From Candidatus Sumerlaeota bacterium (GTDB lineage Bacteria > Sumerlaeota > Sumerlaeia > JADFCT01): a DNA stretch of 18,755 bases. This document shows positions 13,138 through 18,755 of this stretch, piece after piece. The position numbers and the translations under genes are program-made. The stretch covers positions 1-18,755 of the forward strand of contig JAPLSP010000082.1 in NCBI GenBank assembly GCA_026398575.1. Direction: 5' to 3'. Position 1 is the stretch's first letter. Each line of letters opens with the position of its first letter. The notes below the pieces were generated by a model. It saw only the letters and a list, made by a program, of their open reading frames with translations, searched no databases and had not been told where the DNA came from.

Positions 13138-16100
13138 ATGACGCCTGATTTATGGACAATCAAATCTTATGCGTGCGTTATTGACGCCGGCGCTGGCAAG
13201 CTGATCAATACAGTTTTTCTCGGATTGGCGGCGATGCTGCTTCCGACTGCGGCCTTGGCCGGCAATTCCGCAGACAGCGCTGATCTGCCTGCGCAGATTG
13301 CGATTCAATCGGCGCTTCCCAACGCGCCGCTATCCGCCGCGTCTATATGCACACTGACCGTCACGTCGCGACTTCCTAACACCGGCGTGAGGATCAACGC
13401 CAGCCCGGCGGATATCAATGGCGTCACGAGCGGCTCAACGACCTTTATGCTGCAATATTACCAAGGCACAACCGTGACGCTCACGGCGCCATTTTTCTCC
13501 ACCACCCCCCTCGGCAACGTTTTCAACCGATGGCGGAAAGACGGCGCCGATTTCACCGGAAACACAGATCTCGTCCAGACGGTTGTTCTGGATGCAGCCC
13601 ATACCATGCAAGCGCGGTACCTGGCGCCCACGATTTTCCATCCGCTGATTCTTGCTTCAAGCAATCCCTCGAGCGGCGTGGTGATCAGCGCCAACCCCTC
13701 GGACCGCAACGGCCAGACGACCGGCTCGACGCAGTTTTCGCTGCGCTATGCGACCAGCACAACCGTCACCGTGACGGCGCCTCTCTTCTCGCCCAATGAT
13801 AACTTGTTCGCCAAATGGCAGAAAGACGGCAGCGATATTCCCGGCGGAACGAATCTTTCGCAACAGGCGACCATGGACACGACGCACACCCTGACGGCGG
13901 TTTATCAGGCCCCGCCTTTGGTCAACCTGACCGTGGCTTCGATCAATCCTGCGACCGGCGTTTCCATCGGCGTCAGCCCTGCGGACCGCAACGGCCAGGC
14001 CAATGGCGTCACGCAATTCAGCCGCGTCTATGCGCAAAGCAAACCCGTGACGCTGACGGCGGCGCCCACGGCGCCCAACGGCAATTTGTTCGGCAGATGG
14101 CGGTTGGACGGACTGGACGCGGCTACCACAAATCCGGTCCTCGGGATAACCATGGGCGCCTCGCACACGGCGGCGGCTGTTTATTTGCCGTTGATCAGCC
14201 TGACAGCGCCGGATCCCGATGCCTATGAGAGCGGCACGGATGCGGGCGTATTCCGGATCGCGCGCACCGGCGACACGGACTCGGATTTGTGGGTCAATGT
14301 CTCGATTGCGGGAACCGCCGCTCCCGGCGCCGACTATGACTTCATCAGCACGGCGGTCAAGATCGCGGCAGGCAGCGCCACGGCTGACGTCTTGATCATA
14401 CCCATAGACGATTCGGAGAAGGAAGGCGAGGAGACTGTGATCATGACGCTGCTTCCCGACGCCGCTTATGCGGTTTCTGCGTTGTCGAATAGCGCTGTCG
14501 TGACGATCCATGACGACGATCTGATCCTCTATACGATGAAGGTTACGGCGGAAAATACCACCAGCTCCGTCTTCATCGCCGTCGCTCCGGCGGACATGGA
14601 TGGCGCGGGCGATGGCGCGGCGCCTTTCGCGCGCGTCTATCTCTCGACCGCCCCGGTTACTCTGACCGCTCCCGCCACAGCAGGCCCCACTTTCTTCCAG
14701 TATTGGCTGCGCAACGGAGGTATTTATGCCTATGTGCCGTCCGCGACGGTTGCGATGGACGCCTCCGTGACGATGACGGCTGTCTATGGCGCCGCGCCGC
14801 TTGAAACCATTACCATTTCGGGCGCCGCGCAGTCTGTGCCTGAAGGCGCCGCCGCCACGATGGCGCTCTTCGACGCGAATCTCAATGCCATGCAGCCGGT
14901 CGCCGTCTCGGCGGGCGCTTATTCCATCGCGGTCGCCAAAGGCTTTTCCGGCTATGTTGTGCCGCAGGCCGCCGGCGTTAACTTCCTGCCTTTTCGCCGC
15001 GCCTATAATCGCCTTCGCGACAGCGCGACAGCGAACTACGTGGCGGCGCCGTGCGTGAAAGACCAAACGGAACTGGACGCGCTTTATATGGTCGTTTATC
15101 GCAAGAATGGACGCGGTGCCAACGCCTATCCGGCGGAGGCGCGGTTCCTCAACGGTGGCCTTGAAATCGCCGGCTTCAGCGATAACGATACCCTGAGCAT
15201 CCGGCGAACCAGGGCGGGCCGGCTCCCCGGCGCGGCCAAACCATTGCGCTTCGTCCACTCGGGCAAAGGTATGGCTTCGTTCTATAGCGAGGCGGGATTG
15301 AACGAGATGCGGCTGGGCGGAAGCTTGAAGCGCGGCACGACGGTGAACGCCGCGATCGGCGATTTCCATACATCAGGCGCAATCACAACGCTCGCGATGA
15401 CTTCAACTCTCGGCGCCGACGTCGAGGTCATCACGAATATCCGGGCGGCTAGCGCTTCGGCGGCCAAAGCCAATGTGACGTTGAACGGCCTGAAACTCGA
15501 GTCGCTTGTGGCGCCAGGCCAATCCTTCAACACGGTCCGGCTGGCGCTGAAGGTTTCCTCCGCCGGGCGTTTCCAGGCGCCGTTGATAAGCAATACCGGC
15601 CTCGTGGGAGGCGCGGGCGCGCAGCCGGATATCAACGTTATTGCGCTCAAAACGCTTGCCTCTTCCGGCGGCGGGATAAAAGCAGCGCGCATCGAAAGCG
15701 CGATCAAATCCATCGTCGTCAAAGGCATGATGCTCCAAAGCCAAAACCATCCAGCGGATCTGGCCATTGGATGGCTCCATAGCACGGAAAACAACGTCAT
15801 CATCAGCGTCACCGACGGCGACATCCTGCCGGGCGTTTATCTGGCGGACGGGCGCATCAGGCAATTCAGCGCGAAAGCATTGAGGATGGGGCAGGGCGGC
15901 TATATCGGCGACCGCACCCAGACGGTCACGGACCTGACGCTGACTTCCGGCGCGCTCACTGAGCCGAGTTATGTCCTGGTGGTTTCAGGATTGAAGCCGC
16001 TGGCGGGAATCAAGAACGGCGCGGATATCGCCTCTGTGTCGGGGACGGAGGGAGTTTTTGGCGTGTTCGTGGCGGGCGGAGCGTTGAGCATCACGCAAAC

Positions 16101-16257
16101 CGACCTGACGCCTCTCAAGACAGGCGCCGTCGTCACAGTCTCAACCAACAAAGATCGCGGCAAAGGTTTCCTGCGCATCTACGGCGATCCCACGCGCCCC
16201 GCCCGACTAGTCCCTGCCAGCTCCGCCCTCGCCATCAAGTACAACGACGCTCCCTGA
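13138..16257 (+). CDS. Large secreted repeat protein (InlB-type repeats, Calx-beta domain)
   Basis: This 1039-residue protein is the only plus-strand gene. The N-terminus has a signal-like stretch (about 21-41, TVFLGLAAMLLPTAALA, cleavage near Gly42) after an unusually long 20-residue leader. AAGGGAGA precedes the ATG. Four divergent InlB B-type repeats of about 90 residues lie at about 72-163, 168-258, 263-350 and 464-551. Each has a SPAD.NG.G pattern, a central F..W..DG and an ending like TMD..HTLTAVY. Between repeats three and four lies a Calx-beta domain (about 352-461, with DAGVFRIARTGD, GADYDF and VTIHDDD). Residues 556-638 resemble a carboxypeptidase-regulatory-like beta domain (GAYSIAVAKGFSGYVVPQ then NFLPFRRAYN). 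The last 400 residues are beta-rich and unrecognised. No LPXTG, PEP-CTERM or C-terminal membrane anchor is seen. A surface or extracellular adhesive role is likely but unproven. Confidence 0.85.
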   Translation: MTPDLWTIKSYACVIDAGAGKLINTVFLGLAAMLLPTAALAGNSADSADLPAQIAIQSALPNAPLSAASICTLTVTSRLPNTGVRINASPADINGVTSGSTTFMLQYYQGTTVTLTAPFFSTTPLGNVFNRWRKDGADFTGNTDLVQTVVLDAAHTMQARYLAPTIFHPLILASSNPSSGVVISANPSDRNGQTTGSTQFSLRYATSTTVTVTAPLFSPNDNLFAKWQKDGSDIPGGTNLSQQATMDTTHTLTAVYQAPPLVNLTVASINPATGVSIGVSPADRNGQANGVTQFSRVYAQSKPVTLTAAPTAPNGNLFGRWRLDGLDAATTNPVLGITMGASHTAAAVYLPLISLTAPDPDAYESGTDAGVFRIARTGDTDSDLWVNVSIAGTAAPGADYDFISTAVKIAAGSATADVLIIPIDDSEKEGEETVIMTLLPDAAYAVSALSNSAVVTIHDDDLILYTMKVTAENTTSSVFIAVAPADMDGAGDGAAPFARVYLSTAPVTLTAPATAGPTFFQYWLRNGGIYAYVPSATVAMDASVTMTAVYGAAPLETITISGAAQSVPEGAAATMALFDANLNAMQPVAVSAGAYSIAVAKGFSGYVVPQAAGVNFLPFRRAYNRLRDSATANYVAAPCVKDQTELDALYMVVYRKNGRGANAYPAEARFLNGGLEIAGFSDNDTLSIRRTRAGRLPGAAKPLRFVHSGKGMASFYSEAGLNEMRLGGSLKRGTTVNAAIGDFHTSGAITTLAMTSTLGADVEVITNIRAASASAAKANVTLNGLKLESLVAPGQSFNTVRLALKVSSAGRFQAPLISNTGLVGGAGAQPDINVIALKTLASSGGGIKAARIESAIKSIVVKGMMLQSQNHPADLAIGWLHSTENNVIISVTDGDILPGVYLADGRIRQFSAKALRMGQGGYIGDRTQTVTDLTLTSGALTEPSYVLVVSGLKPLAGIKNGADIASVSGTEGVFGVFVAGGALSITQTDLTPLKTGAVVTVSTNKDRGKGFLRIYGDPTRPARLVPASSALAIKYNDAP

Positions 16258-16265
16258 GAGCGAGG

Positions 16266-18011
16266 CTACCCTTTATGTTTTTGCGTTCCTTGCGTTCTTT
16301 GCGGTTCTTGTTGTCCTTGTGGTCCTTGTTGTCCTTCACCCGCCGCCGCCAGCGAAATAACATGATTCGCCGAAAATTCCCCGGCGAAATGAGATTCGAG
16401 GCTCGGAACCAGCGTTTCCCGCGCAAGAGCATAGAACGGGAAAAATGGACTAAGGACGCGCTCCTGCGGTTGCCCCAGCGGCGCCAGGCTGTTTTCGACG
16501 CGCCGGAAGCGGTCCGTCAGTTCATGATCGTCGCGCAACTGCGCTTCGATAGCGCGGGATTCCAACTTTTTGAAAGCCTCGCGAACCAGGCCGCGCACTT
16601 TGGATGCGCCGTCGCGAACCGCGGAATCGGCGCCGGATAAATCCTGTTCCAGCGAAGCGATCTGCGCGTCGGTTTGGCTTGCGGTTTGGGCCACGTGCGC
16701 CGGCCAACCGGATGCCGCTTTGCGCGCCAGCCGCTCCAGCGCGCCGCTGCTCCCCAACTGGATGAATTCCTGCGCTCCAAGCCCCAATTTTTTCAGGGCG
16801 CGCGCCACGCGCGACTCAATCAAGACCGCGCCCGGACGCGCCACGGCGGCAGGCCGGCAAACTCCAAAGAACTCATAGAGCGGTTCGATCTGCCGCAGAT
16901 AAATTTGTTCATGAGGCCCGGCTATGTATGCGATCGAGGGGAAACGCCCGTCCTGAACCAGCGGACGCGTCGCGACGTTGGGGCTGAAGCGCTCCGGCGT
17001 TGCTTCCAGCAAGGCGCGCATCTGCTCCGGCGAGTATTCCGACATCGTGGCGCCGCCAACGGGATGCGACGCGATGAACCGTCCGCCGCGAAAAGACAGA
17101 TGCGCGCGAATGGCGCCTTCGAACAGGAAGCAATTGACGTCTTCGGCATGGCGATGAATGGGAGGTTTTTCGCCGCGCGCCTCCCAAGTCCGCCCGGCTT
17201 CACGCAACAAGCGCGTGGACTGCAATGGCTCGGAGAATTCCCGCGCCAGGATTTGCGATTGTGCGCGCCGGATGCAGCGCAGGCGTGGGCTGACCAGGAT
17301 CAGCCCGCTCTGGCCACCCAGGAGCAACAGGAGGCAGCGAAAAAAAAAGTCCTCAAAGCTATCCGAAGCGGCGGCGGCTTTTTCCAGGTCCTCCAATATC
17401 TGATCGCGCCACTCAGTCGGATGAGTGGATTCGCGGATGGCGGCAAGCAATGCGCTCGCGGCGGCGGTGACAGGAATAGCGTACGCGGGAAGGGCGCCGG
17501 TTTCAATGCCGGGATCAAGGAGCCTGTCGGAGGACTCGGTTTTCCAGGGTGTCTCCCCCATGAAAAGCGCCGGTTTTTGGGCGTTTTCATGGGGGAGACA
17601 CGCGATTCTCCGACAGACTCCTAGCCGATGCTGTTGCGGCGCGCCGTCCTTGTCCAGCCAGGTCACCGTCGCGATTTCCTCGAAGTCATGATCGTCCGAA
17701 ACCACCCAGAATCCCGCCACGACGCGGCGGGAAAGATGCTGCTGAATCTGCCGCGCCAGCACGATGGCGCCGAGCGCCTTATAAAGCGTATAGAGCGGCC
17801 CGGTCAGCGCGCCTGCCTGTTGCCCCGTCATGACGCAAAGCGTTTCGGCGCTTCCAAGCTCGCGGGCCGCCTGCGCGCCGGAGTGATTGCCCAGCGCTTC
17901 GTTGAATGCGGCCAGTTCCTCGACATCCGCTCGCGTCCAGCTCGCGCAGGGGCGTTCGGCGCGGCGCCCGACGGATTGCTCGATGTCCTCCTTGGTTTCG
18001 GGAGCGATCAT
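16266..18011 (-). CDS. bshC: Bacillithiol biosynthesis cysteine-adding enzyme BshC
   Basis: This 581-residue protein is BshC, proposed to add cysteine to glucosaminyl-malate in the final step of bacillithiol synthesis. Family motifs are MTGQQAGALTGPLYTLYKAL (61-80), FWVVSDDHDFEEI (101-113), ERFSPNVATRPLVQD and YIAGPHEQIYLRQIEPLY. The ATG at 18011 is chosen because it overlaps the ubiX stop by 4 bp. The open frame extends further but only into ubiX. Compared with typical BshC, roughly 30 N-terminal residues are missing, a 35-residue insert (about 131-165) is encoded by a palindrome, and the C-terminus carries a Gln-rich tail (GQQGPQGQQEPQRTQGTQKHKG) encoded by 9-bp repeats. Whether the enzyme stays active is unknown. 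The core downstream of the insert is intact with no stop, so I call it a gene and not a pseudogene. It converges on the secreted repeat protein with an 8-nt gap. Confidence 0.88.
   Translation of the reverse strand: MIAPETKEDIEQSVGRRAERPCASWTRADVEELAAFNEALGNHSGAQAARELGSAETLCVMTGQQAGALTGPLYTLYKALGAIVLARQIQQHLSRRVVAGFWVVSDDHDFEEIATVTWLDKDGAPQQHRLGVCRRIACLPHENAQKPALFMGETPWKTESSDRLLDPGIETGALPAYAIPVTAAASALLAAIRESTHPTEWRDQILEDLEKAAAASDSFEDFFFRCLLLLLGGQSGLILVSPRLRCIRRAQSQILAREFSEPLQSTRLLREAGRTWEARGEKPPIHRHAEDVNCFLFEGAIRAHLSFRGGRFIASHPVGGATMSEYSPEQMRALLEATPERFSPNVATRPLVQDGRFPSIAYIAGPHEQIYLRQIEPLYEFFGVCRPAAVARPGAVLIESRVARALKKLGLGAQEFIQLGSSGALERLARKAASGWPAHVAQTASQTDAQIASLEQDLSGADSAVRDGASKVRGLVREAFKKLESRAIEAQLRDDHELTDRFRRVENSLAPLGQPQERVLSPFFPFYALARETLVPSLESHFAGEFSANHVISLAAAGEGQQGPQGQQEPQRTQGTQKHKG
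16281..16334. repeat. Six 9-bp tandem repeats at the 3' end of bshC
   Basis: Six imperfect 9-bp units run back to back on the plus strand: ttgcgttcc, ttgcgttct, ttgcggttc, ttgttgtcc, ttgtggtcc, ttgttgtcc. In the bshC frame they encode Gln-ending tripeptides (about residues 560-577), so the repeat provides a new C-terminal tail. The unit length matches the mfd repeat at 3655-3699, though the sequence differs. Confidence 0.85.
17518..17622. repeat. 105-bp palindromic element in frame inside bshC
   Basis: An outer stem, 17518-17532 with 17608-17622, matches at 14 of 15 positions. The inner stem, 17549-17566 with 17584-17601 (GTGTCTCCCCCATGAAAA and its complement), is 18 bp and perfect, with a 17-nt loop. 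The element is 105 bp, exactly 35 codons, and adds roughly VCRRIACLPHEN...SSDRLL to BshC without a stop codon. The design is reminiscent of Rickettsia palindromic elements, which also insert in frame in genes. No other copy is seen in this window. Confidence 0.82.
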
Positions 18012-18640
18012 GGCGTGGACGGCTCCGGCCGCCAGCGGACCGGGGCGGGCGGCTCGATCCCCAGCTGATCGCAAATCTTGGACGTCAGGAAATTTTCATG
18101 ATCGGCGAGCGAGGCGGGATGATAATAATAAGCGGGCATGGCCGGCAGGATCGTCGCCCCCGCGCGCGCCAGCCGCGTCATGTTTTCCAGATGAATCAGG
18201 TTGAGCGGCGTTTCGCGCGCAACGAGGACGAGCTTGCGTCCTTCTTTCAACTGGCAGTCGGCGGCGCGCAACAAGAGGTTGTCGCAACACCCCGAAGCCA
18301 GCGCGCCCAGCGTCCGCATCGAGCAGGGAACGACGGCCATGCCGCGCGCGCGAAACGTTCCGCTGGCCGGCGGCGCCATCATGTCATCCGGAGCATAGAG
18401 ATGAATGCGCCTGGAGTTTTTCATTTCCGGCGTTCCGCAAAATGCCGCGATGTCGAAATCCGCCGCCGCGCCGAAAGACGCCCCCATCTCCGCTTCGATC
18501 ACGCCCAGGGCGCGCCTTGTGATGATGACGTGCAATCGCAGCCCCGCGCCAAACGCCGCGCGCAAAAAATTCGCTGCATAAGGCGCCCCGCTCGCGCCGC
18601 TGACGCCGACAATCAAATCATTTGAAAAACCGCATTCCAT
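18008..18640 (-). CDS. ubiX: UbiX-type flavin prenyltransferase
   Basis: This 210-residue flavoprotein prenylates FMN to make the cofactor of UbiD-type decarboxylases, used in ubiquinone and other aromatic acid decarboxylations. Signature segments are LIVGVSGASGAPYAANFL at the N-terminus, SMRTLGALASGCCDNLLLRA, and RETPLNLIHLENMTRLARAG followed by ILPAMPAYY. The frame is open to an ATG at 18718, but I chose the ATG at 18640 (MECGFSNDLIVGVSG) because the glycine-rich flavin loop normally begins within the first ten or so residues. AAGGA lies about 11 nt upstream. The added N-terminus would also cover a perfect hairpin. The stop overlaps the bshC start by 4 bp. No ubiD partner lies in the window, so which decarboxylase it serves is not known. 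Confidence 0.93.
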   Translation of the reverse strand: MECGFSNDLIVGVSGASGAPYAANFLRAAFGAGLRLHVIITRRALGVIEAEMGASFGAAADFDIAAFCGTPEMKNSRRIHLYAPDDMMAPPASGTFRARGMAVVPCSMRTLGALASGCCDNLLLRAADCQLKEGRKLVLVARETPLNLIHLENMTRLARAGATILPAMPAYYYHPASLADHENFLTSKICDQLGIEPPAPVRWRPEPSTP

Positions 18641-18669
18641 ATTCGTCGCTATCCTTGCGCCACCAGCGA

Positions 18670-18690
18670 AATCATCCCGAAGGGATGATT
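18670..18690. repeat. Perfect 9-bp hairpin upstream of ubiX
   Basis: AATCATCCC (18670-18678) and GGGATGATT (18682-18690) pair perfectly. On the minus strand the loop forms a CUUCGG cap, a very stable tetraloop. It lies 29 nt upstream of the ubiX start, in its probable leader. It could be a terminator for a gene outside the window, an RNA stability element, or another dispersed palindrome. No U-tract follows on either strand. The rest of 18641-18755 shows no gene. Confidence 0.65.
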
Positions 18691-18755
18691 CTAGTGTTTG
18701 AACATTTGAGCAGCACAAAATCCAAATCGCCAGGCAAATAAAGACGCGGTCTATC

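Noticed and set aside
12903..13163. Small open frames within the 12904-13068 palindrome, on both strands
   Set aside because: They are by-products of the inverted repeat. The translations have Cys- and Lys-rich chance composition and no ribosome binding site.
13657..15369. Minus-strand open frame of 570 codons opposite the secreted repeat protein
   Set aside because: It is Arg-, Gly- and His-rich with no fold pattern, whereas the plus strand encodes ordered repeats, a Calx-beta domain and a signal peptide.

Overview
The window looks like chromosomal DNA of an uncultured Gram-negative-type bacterium with fairly high GC. I cannot name the phylum. The type IV pilin N-terminus (NFLEAQTRAKVSRAKADMRS), the stacked InlB-type repeats of a large secreted protein, bacillithiol synthesis and many short palindromic repeats suggest a candidate phylum of the Sumerlaeota/Hydrogenedentes/PVC kind. 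That is a resemblance, not proof. There are no tRNA or rRNA genes, no CRISPR array, no transposase and no prophage genes.

Layout. All genes but one lie on the minus strand. Positions 52-4887 hold a type IV pilin/pseudopilin, the transcription-repair coupling factor Mfd and a Nudix hydrolase (reading order Nudix, mfd, pilin). Positions 5096-11319 hold a tightly packed run that reads, in transcription order: a PilB/GspE-like protein with no Walker A motif, PilT, PilU, a membrane-anchored M23 (LytM) peptidase, a DUF433/DUF5615 toxin-antitoxin-like pair, and pyrF. Its leader has a good promoter and a possible attenuator hairpin, and hairpins follow pyrF. Positions 11588-12849 hold an RluA-type pseudouridine synthase and a small reading frame without a start codon. 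The only plus-strand gene (13138-16257) encodes a 1039-residue secreted repeat protein. It converges on a bshC-ubiX pair (16266-18640).

How the genes fit together. The central cluster is a type IV pilus retraction module. PilT and PilU are both intact motor ATPases. The first gene has an MshEN domain of the kind known to bind c-di-GMP, followed by what looks like a catalytically dead ATPase domain, so it may be a regulator or adaptor of the motors rather than a motor. The M23 peptidase could open or reshape peptidoglycan for the pilus machine. The pilin at 52-750 could be a substrate of the same machinery. Mfd, Nudix, PyrF, RluA, UbiX and BshC are housekeeping or redox genes.

The most unusual theme is repeat DNA inside otherwise conserved genes. 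mfd and bshC each carry a run of 9-bp tandem repeats. bshC also carries a 105-bp palindrome that is exactly 35 codons long, and rluA carries a hairpin-containing insert just before its catalytic motif. A 165-bp palindromic element, a 25-bp-stem inverted repeat and other hairpins occupy the intergenic gaps. All the coding insertions keep the frame.
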